From Clostridia bacterium (GTDB lineage: Bacteria > Bacillota > Clostridia > Oscillospirales > Ruminococcaceae), in the NCBI GenBank assembly GCA_009929695.1, contig RZZW01000009.1, forward strand, positions 1-64,000: a stretch of 64,000 bases of DNA, in the 5' to 3' direction. The notes under the pieces were generated by a model. It made no database searches and was not told where the DNA came from. It worked only from the letters and a program-made list of their open reading frames with translations. Both the position numbers and the translations under genes were made by a program. Below, in pieces: positions 35,417 to 44,471 of the stretch (positions within the stretch are counted from its first letter, which is position 1; each line of letters opens with the position of its first letter).

Positions 35417-36580
35417 ATGTTTTCAGGTCTGCTTGCGATAATTTACATAGCGTTTATAAGCCTCGGCCTGCCCGACGCAATAATGGGCAGCGCGTGGCCT
35501 TTAATCCACACAGAGCTCGCCATACCCGTGTCATTTGCGGGCGTTTTTTACATGATAGTGTCGGGCGGCACAATAATATCAAGCTTTTTCAGCGAAAAGC
35601 TTATACGGCGCTTCGGCACAGGCGTTGTCACGGCGTTCAGCGTCACGCTCACCGCCGCGCCGCTTTTGCTCATGCGCTTTGCTCCGAATTTTTGGGTGAT
35701 ATGCCTGCTCGGCATCCCTCTCGGGCTCGGCGCGGGCGCTGTCGACGCTGCGCTCAATAACTTCGTCGCGCTGCACTACGCTGCCCGCCACATGAACTGG
35801 CTTCACTGCTTTTGGGGCATAGGCGCAACGGCGGGGCCGTTCATAATGAGCTTTTTTCTCGCCCGCAGCGGCGGCTGGCGCACAGGCTACACAGTCATCG
35901 GCTGTGCACAGGCGGTGCTCGTTTTAATGCTTATAATCTCTCTGCCCGCATGGCGCAAAATCGAAAAGCCCGCAAAGGACAAAAAATCGGCGCAGAAAAA
36001 GCCCACAAGCGTCGCGACGCTGCTGTCCATAAAAGGCGCAAAGCCCGCGCTTTTGTCGTTTTTTTGCTACTGTGCAGTCGAGGCGACAGCGGGGCTTTGG
36101 GGCGCGTCTTACCTTGTTATATATAGGCAGCTCTCCGCCGAAACGGCTGCGCAGTGGGTGTCGATGTACTATTTCGGCATAGCCGCCGGCAGGTTTATCA
36201 CAGGCTTTGCGTCGGCAAAATTCACGAATAATCAGCTTATCCGCATAGGTCAGTGTACGGCGCTTGCGGGCGCGGCGCTGCTTTTGCTGCCGTTCGGCGC
36301 ATATTTTCAGCTCGCGGGGCTTATGCTCATAGGTCTAGGCTGTGCGCCAATTTACCCCGCAATGCTGCACGAAACCCCGCGCCGTTTTGGCGAAGAGCGT
36401 TCGCAGGGCATCATGGGAATACAGATGTCCTGCGCCTACGTCGGCAGCACGTTCATGCCCCCAATCTTCGGCGCATTAGCCACCCATATCGGCTTTTGGT
36501 TCTTCCCGCTATACCTCGCCGCGCTCGTGATTTTAATGCTCGTCACAAGCGAAAGAGTTGCGGGGCTTACGAGGAAATAA
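35417..36580 (+). CDS. MFS transporter
   Basis: The protein has 387 residues from ATG 35417, set by CGGAGGA seven bases upstream. About twelve hydrophobic helices are visible. The early GLPDAIMGSAWPLIHTEL and the loop EKLIRRFGTGVV fit a major facilitator permease of the sugar type (FucP-like group by general look). It is in an operon with the ROK regulator, so a sugar substrate is likely. Its identity is unknown. Confidence 0.88.
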   Translation: MFSGLLAIIYIAFISLGLPDAIMGSAWPLIHTELAIPVSFAGVFYMIVSGGTIISSFFSEKLIRRFGTGVVTAFSVTLTAAPLLLMRFAPNFWVICLLGIPLGLGAGAVDAALNNFVALHYAARHMNWLHCFWGIGATAGPFIMSFFLARSGGWRTGYTVIGCAQAVLVLMLIISLPAWRKIEKPAKDKKSAQKKPTSVATLLSIKGAKPALLSFFCYCAVEATAGLWGASYLVIYRQLSAETAAQWVSMYYFGIAAGRFITGFASAKFTNNQLIRIGQCTALAGAALLLLPFGAYFQLAGLMLIGLGCAPIYPAMLHETPRRFGEERSQGIMGIQMSCAYVGSTFMPPIFGALATHIGFWFFPLYLAALVILMLVTSERVAGLTRK

Positions 36581-36800
36581 GCTGTATATAAAAATTGTGT
36601 TTTTATAAAGTGAAAACGAACTGGAGCGACGAGGGCGTCGCTCCCTACCGTCCGCCGTGAACTTGCGGTGATTGTAGGGAGCGACGCCCTCGTCGCTCCG
36701 CGGTTTTGCACAACCCTGCGTTCTATATATTGCGCATGAAAATTCTTCCTCCACATTATATAGTTCCATCATAATTAAAGTATGAATTATTTTCTCAAAC
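36581..36800. repeat. Intergenic DNA with two REP-like palindromes, GGAGCGACGCCCTCGTCGCTCC arm type in short copies
   Basis: There is no gene here. One copy on the minus strand spans 36623-36648 and ends CCCTAC; one on the plus strand spans 36674-36699 and starts GTAGGGAGCGACG. Unlike the pairs elsewhere, their GTAG heads face each other. The rest is AT-rich DNA leading to the mraZ promoter. Confidence 0.8.
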
Positions 36801-36802
36801 CC

Positions 36803-36830
36803 TTGCAATTTATGAGTTGTTTGTTATAAT
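36803..36830 (+). promoter_or_regulatory. Promoter of the mraZ division cluster
   Basis: TTGCAA (36803-36808) and a perfect TATAAT (36825-36830) are spaced by 16 bases. Confidence 0.75.
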
Positions 36831-36843
36831 AAAAGTACATCAA

Positions 36844-36868
36844 GTGGATTGAAATGGGTAAAAGTGGG
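36844..36868 (+). promoter_or_regulatory. Candidate MraZ operator: three 10-bp-spaced repeats
   Basis: GTGGA (36844), ATGGG (36854) and GTGGG (36864) recur at exact 10-base intervals between the promoter and mraZ. MraZ is known to bind direct repeats of GTGGG-like boxes in front of its own gene and to repress the cluster. The match here is by pattern and position. Confidence 0.75.
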
Positions 36869-36896
36869 GAACTAATCGGTAAAGGGGGCGCGCTTT

Positions 36897-37316
36897 ATGT
36901 TTATCGGCGAGTATAACTATGCCGTGGACGATAAGGGACGCCTTAATTTTCCCGCTAAATTTCGCGACGAAATGGGCGCGCAGTTTTACGTCACACGCTG
37001 GCTCGACGAGTGCCTTATCGCGTTTCCGCAAAGCGAATGGCAGCACGTCGCCGACTCTCTTGCCGAAAAAAGCATGGTAAAGTCGCGCGACATTCAGCGC
37101 TTTTTGTACGCAAAGGCGGTTGAAGCCGTCCCCGACAAACAGGGACGCATACTTTTGCCCGCAAATTTGCGCGAGCAGGCGTCGCTCGATAAGGATGTCA
37201 CCATAATCGGCGTGGGCAGCCACGCTGAAATTTGGAACACCGAAGCATGGCGCAAAAAAGACGCCGAGCTTTGCTCAGGCCCGATAGCCGAAGCAATGGA
37301 AGCACTTGATTTTTAG
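36897..37316 (+). CDS. mraZ: Transcriptional regulator MraZ
   Basis: A 139-residue protein with two AbrB-like MraZ domains. The first opens MFIGEYNYAVDDKGRLNFPAKFR and the second contains VPDKQGRILLPANLREQA (each split at the DxxGR turn), the classical pair of DxKGR and DxxGR motifs. It forms a ring that binds the promoter repeats and controls the division and wall cluster that follows. A GGGGG run serves as ribosome site. Confidence 0.96.
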   Translation: MFIGEYNYAVDDKGRLNFPAKFRDEMGAQFYVTRWLDECLIAFPQSEWQHVADSLAEKSMVKSRDIQRFLYAKAVEAVPDKQGRILLPANLREQASLDKDVTIIGVGSHAEIWNTEAWRKKDAELCSGPIAEAMEALDF

Positions 37317-37331
37317 AAACGGAGTAAAACG

Positions 37332-38255
37332 ATGACTTTTGAACACATCCCCGTCCTCCTCGCAGAATGTCTAGACGGCCTTGCTATCCAGTCGGACGGC
37401 ATATATGTTGACGGCACTGCGGGCGGGGCGGGGCATTCAAGAGAAATCGCCAAGCGCCTGACAACAGGGCGCTTATACAGCCTCGACCAAGACCCCGACG
37501 CCGTAATCACCGCGCGCGAACGTCTTGCAGGGCTGCCCGCAACAGTCATAGAGACAAATTTTCGCTACATAACCTCAGCGCTCGCAAACGAAAACGTCGC
37601 CGCAATCGACGGTGCGCTTCTCGACTTAGGCGTGTCGTCACATCAGCTTGACGAACGCTCGCGCGGGTTCTCCTACGCAGGCGACGATCCGCTCGATATG
37701 CGCATGAGCCAATCGGGCATGACAGCCGCCGACCTTTTAAACACACTCAGCAGGGAAGAGATATCCCGCATTTTAAAGGAGTATGGCGAAGAGCCTTTCG
37801 CGTGGCAGATAGCGGGCAAAATAACCGCAATGCGCATGGTGACTCCGCTTGAAACAACAGCGCAGCTTGCCGACGCGGTTCGTTCAGCTGTTCCGGCGGC
37901 AGTGCGCCGCAAGGATAAAAACCCCGCGCGCCGCACGTTCCAAGCCGTGCGCATAGCCGTCAACGGAGAGCTCGACGCACTTTCAGAGGGACTCGACGCG
38001 ATATTCGAGATTCTTAAGCCCGGCGGACGCTTTTGCATAATAACGTTCCATTCGCTAGAGGACAGGCTCGTGAAACAGCGCTTTAAACAGTGGGCAACCG
38101 CCTGCACCTGCCCGCCCGAGCAGCCAATATGCACCTGCGGCGGCAAGGCAAAGGCAAAGCTTATCACAAAAAAGCCGATTATCGCCACCGAACAAGAACA
38201 AGAAGAAAACCGTAGAGCTAGAAGCGCAAAGCTTAGGGTGATTGAGAAATTGTAA
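37332..38255 (+). CDS. rsmH: 16S rRNA (cytosine-1402 N4)-methyltransferase
   Basis: The 307-residue length is typical. The SAM-binding start EHIPVLLAECLDGL and YVDGTAGGAGHSREI, then DGALLDLGVSSHQLDE and the late GRFCIITFHSLEDRLVKQRF are all RsmH (MraW) motifs. A cysteine-rich stretch ACTCPPEQPICTCGG near the end is usual. It is the second gene of the cluster, 15 bases after mraZ. Confidence 0.97.
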   Translation: MTFEHIPVLLAECLDGLAIQSDGIYVDGTAGGAGHSREIAKRLTTGRLYSLDQDPDAVITARERLAGLPATVIETNFRYITSALANENVAAIDGALLDLGVSSHQLDERSRGFSYAGDDPLDMRMSQSGMTAADLLNTLSREEISRILKEYGEEPFAWQIAGKITAMRMVTPLETTAQLADAVRSAVPAAVRRKDKNPARRTFQAVRIAVNGELDALSEGLDAIFEILKPGGRFCIITFHSLEDRLVKQRFKQWATACTCPPEQPICTCGGKAKAKLITKKPIIATEQEQEENRRARSAKLRVIEKL

Positions 38256-38272
38256 AATAGTCAAAACCTACA

Positions 38273-38372
38273 CCTCATCAGTCGGCTGCGCCGACAGCTT
38301 CCCCTCAAGGGGAAGCCTGCGAAAGCCTTCCCCCTCGGGGGAAGGTGGCACGCGAAGCGTGACGAATGAGGG
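38273..38372. repeat. CCTCAT-family dispersed palindromic repeat, copy 3
   Basis: It starts CCTCATCAGTCGGCTGCG and ends GACGAATGAGG, so it is inverted relative to copies 1 and 2. It lies between rsmH and ftsL inside a presumably continuous transcript. Confidence 0.8.
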
Positions 38373-38419
38373 GAGGAGGGTCGCAGCAGTTTATTTTAAA
38401 TGAAAGGAGTTGACAGCAC

Positions 38420-38887
38420 ATGGCTAACAGTGCCGCGTATAATCTTGAAGATTTTGCAGACAGGGAATATACCCCGCGTCAGCGCCTCAAGGTTGCCGAA
38501 AAATCGAAAAAGAGCCTTAGAATAAACGGCAAAATTGTCGCAGCGATAATGTTTGCGGTCATATTTGTCTCGCTTGTATGCAGTGTGCTGTACTCTCAGG
38601 CAACAGTTACAGAGCTAACAAACAAGATAGATAATTCCGAAATAGAGCTCTCGGAGCTAAAGAGCGAGTACGACTATTTAAACGGTCAGGTCGAGATGAA
38701 AACCGCCCTCAGCAGCGTTGAGGAAAAGGCGACAGCGCTTGGGCTTGTCAAGCTCGACAACTCTCAAATAACCTACGTTTATCGCGGCAACACAGACGAA
38801 ATTGTGCGCCCCGACACAACTCTTGACTCTATCCGCAATAATATATTTGGCGGACTTATGAGCTTTACGCAGTTTATCACACCTTAA
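38420..38887 (+). CDS. ftsL: Cell-division protein FtsL-like
   Basis: A 155-residue bitopic protein: a basic cytoplasmic N-terminus (about 1-53), one membrane helix (about 54-76, AAIMFAVIFVSLVCSVLY) and an extracytoplasmic leucine-zipper-like coiled coil (ATVTELTNKIDNSEIELSEL). The size, topology and place between rsmH and a division PBP identify FtsL, the partner of FtsQ/DivIB and DivIC. Sequence identity in this family is always low. Confidence 0.88.
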   Translation: MANSAAYNLEDFADREYTPRQRLKVAEKSKKSLRINGKIVAAIMFAVIFVSLVCSVLYSQATVTELTNKIDNSEIELSELKSEYDYLNGQVEMKTALSSVEEKATALGLVKLDNSQITYVYRGNTDEIVRPDTTLDSIRNNIFGGLMSFTQFITP

Positions 38888-38906
38888 AACATATTATTAC
38901 AAAGCA

Positions 38907-38956
38907 CATTATCACCGTAACCTTACGCGTCTTGACGAAAAAGGTCGGTGATAATG
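38907..38956 (+). promoter_or_regulatory. Perfect 11-bp inverted repeat between ftsL and the PBP gene
   Basis: CATTATCACCG (38907-38917) and CGGTGATAATG (38946-38956) are exact complements around 28 bases. Only a short GTTTT follows, so it is a weak terminator at best. It may be an mRNA stem that tunes expression of the PBP or a protein-binding site. Confidence 0.5.
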
Positions 38957-38983
38957 TTTTATCAGCAATCAAGGAGAAAAACT

Positions 38984-41317
38984 ATGCCAAAGCCCGAAGC
39001 AAAACACACCCGCAAGCAGCCCGACGCGTCAAAACCGTCAAAGACGGCTGTGTCTGTGCGCATGCGAAATTCGATGATATTTGTCGCTGTTTTTCTTATC
39101 CTCATAGGCTTCGGCGCGTCTATATACCACCTTGTAATATATCAGGTTATAGAATCCGAAAGCTACCGCTCACGCGCGGAGGATCAGCAGCTTCTTGACT
39201 CTGCAATAAAGCCGAACCGTGGCACTATATACGACGCAAATATGAGCGTCCTTGCAAGCAGCACGTCTGTGTATAATCTCATCGTTTCGCCGTATGATAT
39301 GAATAAAGCCGGCACAAACGTGAACATGGTGGCGACAAAATTTTCCGAGCTTTTCGGCCTTTCTGTCGAGACTCTCATCGAGCAGTTTTTGCAGACGGAA
39401 AACAAATATATAAAGGTAAAAAGCAAGCTCGACAAGCCTGTCGTCGATGAAATTCAAACATGGATGAGCGATTATAACGCGACAGAAGCCGCAAAAACAA
39501 GCCCCATCGCGGGCATAACGTTTGAAAATGACACAAAGCGCGCATATCCTTATGGCAGCTTTGCGTCAAATGTTCTCGGCTTTATCGGCTCGGACGGCAA
39601 CGGCATAGTTGGGCTTGAGCTCAAATATAATGATATTTTAACAGGCACAAACGGCAGAGTGGTGAGTGCCCGAAACGCCAACGGCGGCAAGGTGAACGGA
39701 GACTACGAAGCGGTTTATGAAGCGCAGGACGGCAACAGCCTTGTGCTCACGATAGACGAAAATATACAAAACAGCCTTGAAAAATATCTCGGCAACGCCG
39801 TCACCGAGCACAACGTCGCAAACCGCGGCTTTGGCATAGTGATGAACGTCAACACAGGCGCAATTCTCGGCATGGCAACACTGCCAACTTTTGATTTAAA
39901 CGACCCCTTCACACTTTACGACCAAACTCTGGCGGACACCATATCCGCAATAGAGGACGAAGCTACGCGCACCGAGACGCGCCGCACAGCGCAGCAGTCG
40001 ATGTGGCGCAACAAAGCGGTGTCCGACGTATACGAGCCGGGCTCTGTCTTTAAGGTGGTCACAGCCTCGGCAGCGCTAGATTCCGGCAAAGCGTCGCTCG
40101 ACACATCGTTTGGCTGCTCGGGCAAAATCGCCGTGGCTGACCACACCATGCGCTGCGCCAAGGACGAGGGACACGGCACGCTGAACTTCTTCGGCGGCCT
40201 TAACGAGTCGTGCAACCCATACTTTATTCAGCTCGCATGGCAGCTTGGCGCAGACACCTTCTGCGACTATTTGCAGGCGTTCGGCTTTTACGAAAAAACA
40301 GGCATCGACATGAACAACGAGGCAAAAAGCGTCGTCTATGCACGCGATAAAATGAACATAACGGAGCTTTCGTCGTCCGCGTTCGGGCAGTCGAGCACAG
40401 TCACGGGCATACAGATGATAACGGCCGTCGCGGCAGCCGTAAACGGCGGATATTTAGTGGAGCCGTACACCGTTCAGCAGATAATCGACTCAAACGGAAA
40501 TATCATTGAAAATCATGAAACTGTCGTGAAGCGTCAGGTCATTTCAGAGGAGACGAGTGCGACAATGGCAAGCCTTTTAGAGCGCACCGTCGATAAATCA
40601 AAGGAAGCCACAGCCCACAACAGCGCCGCGTATGTCGCAGGCTACCGCGTTGGCGGCAAATCAGGCACAAGCCAAAAGCAAAGCGTAATAGTCGGCAACG
40701 AGGACGACCATCTTCGCATAGCTTCGTTCTGCGGCTTTGCACCGGCAGACGACCCCGAGGTCGCGGTGTTAATAGTTCTCGACGAGCCTAACAGCCCGCT
40801 TAACACATCATACGGCGGACGTCTTTGCGGCCCTGTCGTCGGCAGCGTAATAGCCGACATCATGCCGTACCTCAATATAGACCCCGAATACAGCGAGGAG
40901 GATCTCGCGAACATGAGCGTCACAGTGCCGACCCTGGCAGGCGAAAACAACACGCTTTCAGCCGCACAAGTCTCTCTAAACTCGCTCGGCTTAAACTACC
41001 GCATAGTCGGCAACGGCGCTACGGTGACATATCAATATCCCGCCTCAGGCACATCGCTTGAGCGCCAGTCAACAGTCGTGCTTTACACCGAGGAGGGCAG
41101 CGAGGGCACAGTTGTAACAGTGCCTGACGTGTCCGGCAAGAGCATAACGCTCGCGCAAGAAATGCTAAAGGGCGTCACGCTCAACATGTCCGCCGACGGC
41201 GTGACAACAGACGGCACAGGCGTGCAGGCCGTCGAGCAAAGCATAGCCCCCGGCACAGAGGTGCCGATGGGCACAGTCGTAACAGTCACATTCCACGACG
41301 TAGCCGCGACGGACTAA
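38984..41317 (+). CDS. ftsI: Division/sporulation class B penicillin-binding protein with PASTA domains (FtsI/SpoVD type)
   Basis: The protein has 777 residues from ATG 38984, chosen because AAGGAG lies seven bases upstream; the frame opens earlier at 38948 without a site. After one membrane helix (about 30-50) come the PBP dimer domain, a transpeptidase domain with SVFK (Ser354), SCN and KSGTSQ (Lys559), and from about 643 two PASTA domains ending with VTVTFHD. It cross-links septal peptidoglycan with FtsW. Whether it is the vegetative FtsI or the SpoVD paralogue cannot be decided here. Confidence 0.93.
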   Translation: MPKPEAKHTRKQPDASKPSKTAVSVRMRNSMIFVAVFLILIGFGASIYHLVIYQVIESESYRSRAEDQQLLDSAIKPNRGTIYDANMSVLASSTSVYNLIVSPYDMNKAGTNVNMVATKFSELFGLSVETLIEQFLQTENKYIKVKSKLDKPVVDEIQTWMSDYNATEAAKTSPIAGITFENDTKRAYPYGSFASNVLGFIGSDGNGIVGLELKYNDILTGTNGRVVSARNANGGKVNGDYEAVYEAQDGNSLVLTIDENIQNSLEKYLGNAVTEHNVANRGFGIVMNVNTGAILGMATLPTFDLNDPFTLYDQTLADTISAIEDEATRTETRRTAQQSMWRNKAVSDVYEPGSVFKVVTASAALDSGKASLDTSFGCSGKIAVADHTMRCAKDEGHGTLNFFGGLNESCNPYFIQLAWQLGADTFCDYLQAFGFYEKTGIDMNNEAKSVVYARDKMNITELSSSAFGQSSTVTGIQMITAVAAAVNGGYLVEPYTVQQIIDSNGNIIENHETVVKRQVISEETSATMASLLERTVDKSKEATAHNSAAYVAGYRVGGKSGTSQKQSVIVGNEDDHLRIASFCGFAPADDPEVAVLIVLDEPNSPLNTSYGGRLCGPVVGSVIADIMPYLNIDPEYSEEDLANMSVTVPTLAGENNTLSAAQVSLNSLGLNYRIVGNGATVTYQYPASGTSLERQSTVVLYTEEGSEGTVVTVPDVSGKSITLAQEMLKGVTLNMSADGVTTDGTGVQAVEQSIAPGTEVPMGTVVTVTFHDVAATD

Positions 41318-41331
41318 AATATCACATCTCC

Positions 41332-41404
41332 GTAGGGCGGGGGCTTGCTCCCGCCGTTGCAACCGACAGCCTTGAGCTGCGGCGGGAGCAAGCCCCCGCC
41401 CTAC
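41332..41404. repeat. Paired REP-like palindrome (BIME), GGGGGCTTGCTCCC arm type
   Basis: GTAGGGCGGGGGCTTGCTCC at the left and its inverse at the right, with the linker TTGCAACCG. It sits between the PBP gene and murE within the division cluster. Confidence 0.9.
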
Positions 41405-41466
41405 AATAAATCTTCATGCTAAGGCATGTAATACGCATAACAATTCACTTGCAGGGAGGTTTTACC

Positions 41467-42909
41467 TTGAAACTATCACAGCTTTTTGAAAACGTAGAAT
41501 ATAAAGGCATACTGCCAAACGTAGACGCATCGCTTGTCACTCAGGACTCGCGGCGCGCGTGTGCGGGCGCTGTTTTCGTCTGCGCAAAGGGGCGCACAAG
41601 CGACGGCCACGATTACGCCGAAAAAGCGCTCGCGCTGGGCGCTGCGTGCATCGTCACAGAGCACCCAATGGGCCTTGAAAATGAAGTGACAGTCGAAAAC
41701 GGACGCAAGGCGTATGCTCTGCTGTGCGCAAATTTCTTTGAAAACCCCGCAGATAAAATGCAGCTTGTCGCCGTCACAGGCACAAACGGCAAATCAACAG
41801 TCACAACGCTCATCAAGCAGATTTTAGAGCAGACAGGGCATAAGGTCGGTTTGATGGGCACTATCCACACCGAAATCGACACGATGGAGGTGCCCGCAAA
41901 ATTCACAACGCCCGAAGCGTGGGACCTAAATGCCCTCATGTCCCGCATGTCCGCCGCAGGCTGCGACACCGCCGTAATGGAGGCTTCAAGCCAAGCGCTT
42001 GACCAATTGCGCCTTTGGGGCTTGACATTCAAGGTGGGCGTTTTTACAAATTTAACTCAAGACCATTTAGATTACCACGGCACTTTTGAAAATTATTACG
42101 CCGCAAAAAAAAGCTTGTTTTCACAGGTCGAAAAAATGGTTGTGAACATAGACGACGAGTACGGCAGACGACTTTTAGAGGAATGCCCAAACGTCGATAG
42201 CATCACGTTTTCGTCAAAAAACGACGCGGCTGATTACACCTCGCACAACGTCGAGTTTTCAGCGTCGGGCGCAAAATTTATCATGGTCGGCAAAAGCTTT
42301 ATCGAGCGCGTGAATTTTCCGATGCCTGGCGAATATTCCGTCCATAACGCGCTCGCCGCCGCCGCCGCCGCAATAGCGCTCGGCGTCGACCCGTCAGCCG
42401 CGGCAAAGGCGCTCTCGTCGTCTCGCGGCGTGCGCGGGCGGTGTGAGGTTTTATACGGCAAGGAGTTCACAATTCTGTGCGATTTTGCCCACACCGGTGA
42501 CGCCATAGAAAAGGTGCTTTCCGGCATTACTCCGTTTGCAAAAAAGCGTTTTATAGTGCTTTTTGGCTGCGCGGGCGAAAGAGATGCCAAAAAAAGGCCG
42601 CTAATGGCGCAGGCAGTTGTAAAATACGCTGATTTTGCAGTTTTAACGTCAGATAATCCCCGCAAAGAAAATCCTTATGATATAATAAATGATGTTGAGC
42701 CTGTTTTAAAACAATCAAAAACGCCATATCTTGTTGAGGTGGAGCGCCGCACGGCAGTGCGCAAGGCGCTTGATATGCTCAAGGAGGGCGACGTGCTTAT
42801 TCTCTGCGGCAAAGGCCACGAGGATTATCAAGCCGTCGACGGCGTCACGCTTTACCTCGACGAACACAAAATAGTCGCCGACTGGCTTTGCGAAAAGGGC
42901 TTGGCGTAA
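41467..42909 (+). CDS. murE: UDP-N-acetylmuramoyl-tripeptide synthetase (meso-diaminopimelate type)
   Basis: The protein has 480 residues from TTG 41467, set by GGAGGT six bases upstream. The Mur ligase ATP loop is VTGTNGKSTVTT, followed by the carbamylated-lysine region and the C-terminal domain with LTSDNPRKENPYDII. The DNPR motif marks enzymes that add meso-diaminopimelate rather than lysine, which predicts an A1-gamma peptidoglycan. It lies downstream of the PBP and 21 bases before murF. Confidence 0.96.
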   Translation: MKLSQLFENVEYKGILPNVDASLVTQDSRRACAGAVFVCAKGRTSDGHDYAEKALALGAACIVTEHPMGLENEVTVENGRKAYALLCANFFENPADKMQLVAVTGTNGKSTVTTLIKQILEQTGHKVGLMGTIHTEIDTMEVPAKFTTPEAWDLNALMSRMSAAGCDTAVMEASSQALDQLRLWGLTFKVGVFTNLTQDHLDYHGTFENYYAAKKSLFSQVEKMVVNIDDEYGRRLLEECPNVDSITFSSKNDAADYTSHNVEFSASGAKFIMVGKSFIERVNFPMPGEYSVHNALAAAAAAIALGVDPSAAAKALSSSRGVRGRCEVLYGKEFTILCDFAHTGDAIEKVLSGITPFAKKRFIVLFGCAGERDAKKRPLMAQAVVKYADFAVLTSDNPRKENPYDIINDVEPVLKQSKTPYLVEVERRTAVRKALDMLKEGDVLILCGKGHEDYQAVDGVTLYLDEHKIVADWLCEKGLA

Positions 42910-42930
42910 ATTATCATAGGAGGCATATTA

Positions 42931-44289
42931 ATGCAGCCAATAAAAGTAAACGACCTTTTAAACGGCATAGGCGCGCTTAAAGAAAACGCTCTTGTCAGCG
43001 CAGTGTGCACAGACAGCCGCGAGGCGAAAAGCGGAAGCCTTTTTGTGTGCATAAAAGGCGAGCGCACAGACGGACACATCTACGCCGCGCAAACGCTAAA
43101 GCAGGGCGCTGTCGGCATCGTAGCACAGCATGCCGTCGACGGTGTACCAGCCGAAAAAACGGTTATAGTATCTGACCCTCTCGACGCGCTTATCGCAATG
43201 GGCGCAAATTACCGCGCAAATTATTCTCCGCTTTTAGTGGGCGTGACGGGCAGCGTCGGCAAAACAACAACAAAAGAGTTTTGCCATGCTGTCTTTTCGG
43301 CGTTTGGCAAAACGCTTAAAACCGAGGGCAACGCCAACAACGAGATAGGTATGCCCGCCACGCTTTTTCGCCTTGACGACACGATAAAATACGCCGTCAT
43401 AGAAATGGGTATGCAGGGTTTTGGCGAGATTGAAAAGCTGACTCTTGCCGCCAAACCCGAGGGCGCAATAATCACGTGCATAGGCGTGTCTCACCTTGAG
43501 CAGCTCGGCTCGCGCGCAAATATTTTAAAGGCCAAAATGGAAATTTGCGACGGTATGCCAAACGGCGCGCCGCTTGTCTTAAACGGCGAAGACGATTTGC
43601 TCGTAAACGCCAAAATTCCCGCAAGGCTAGGCGCCGTTTATTTTGCGATAGAAAACGAAAATGCAGACGTCACAGCACAGCAGCTTGTGACGGAAAACGG
43701 CAGCGTTTCGTTTAAAATACACGATAAAAAATACGGCTGCTTTAAAGCGAAAATCCCCACGCTCGGCAAGCATAATGTGCGCGACGCACTGTCGGCATAC
43801 ACGCTTGCAACGCGCCTCGGGCTTGACGCAAAAACAGCCGCCGACGCTCTTTCAAATTATCAAACGACAGGCCACAGGCAAAATATGGTCATGTGCCGCG
43901 GCGTGACGGTCATTGAGGATTGCTATAACGCAAGCCCCGACAGCATGCGTGCCGCGGTTGACACACTTGCAAATCTTCCGCTTTCAGGCCGCCGCGTCGC
44001 AGTGCTTGGCGATATGTTTGAGCTTGGCGCTTTAACCGAAAAAGCGCACAGAGAAACAGGCGAGCTTGCCGCAAGAGCAAACGTAGATATGCTTTTGACA
44101 GTGGGCGAAGCCGCGCGCGGAATAAACAAACGCGCCGTCTCACTCGGCGTGCCGTCCACCCATTGCGGAACAAAAGAGGACGCAGTGGCACTATTGCTCA
44201 ACTACTGCCGCGAAGGCGACGCAGTTTTAGTAAAAGCAAGCCACGGCATGGCATTTGAAACGATTTTAGACGGGTTTTATAAGGGTTAA
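42931..44289 (+). CDS. murF: UDP-N-acetylmuramoyl-tripeptide-D-alanyl-D-alanine ligase
   Basis: In this 452-residue protein the ATP loop is VTGSVGKTTTKEF, and NANNEIGMPATLF and VIEDCYNASPDSM are MurF signatures. It adds the D-Ala-D-Ala dipeptide to complete the cytoplasmic UDP-MurNAc-pentapeptide. ATAGGAGG precedes the start. A REP pair separates it from mraY. Confidence 0.96.
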   Translation: MQPIKVNDLLNGIGALKENALVSAVCTDSREAKSGSLFVCIKGERTDGHIYAAQTLKQGAVGIVAQHAVDGVPAEKTVIVSDPLDALIAMGANYRANYSPLLVGVTGSVGKTTTKEFCHAVFSAFGKTLKTEGNANNEIGMPATLFRLDDTIKYAVIEMGMQGFGEIEKLTLAAKPEGAIITCIGVSHLEQLGSRANILKAKMEICDGMPNGAPLVLNGEDDLLVNAKIPARLGAVYFAIENENADVTAQQLVTENGSVSFKIHDKKYGCFKAKIPTLGKHNVRDALSAYTLATRLGLDAKTAADALSNYQTTGHRQNMVMCRGVTVIEDCYNASPDSMRAAVDTLANLPLSGRRVAVLGDMFELGALTEKAHRETGELAARANVDMLLTVGEAARGINKRAVSLGVPSTHCGTKEDAVALLLNYCREGDAVLVKASHGMAFETILDGFYKG

Positions 44290-44300
44290 CATCACTGCTC

Positions 44301-44429
44301 GTAGGGCGCGACGACTCGGCGCGCCGAATATTGATGGGTCTCTCAAAGCTAACGGCGTGCCGAGGTCGTCACGCCCTACGGTTCACCGTAAATTGGGAAA
44401 GAATTGTAGGGGCGTGCATTGCACGTCCG
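44301..44429. repeat. REP-like pair (GCGACGACTCGGCGCGCC arms) and a single palindrome
   Basis: The pair at 44301-44379 starts GTAGGGCGCGACGACTCGGC and ends CACGCCCTAC; the arms have diverged between the two sides. A single element at 44406-44429 reads GTAGGGGCGTGCATTGCACG plus TCCG. Both lie between murF and mraY. Confidence 0.82.
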
Positions 44430-44471
44430 CATTGCACCCCGCTACCAAAAACGAAACGGAGATAAAAAACA

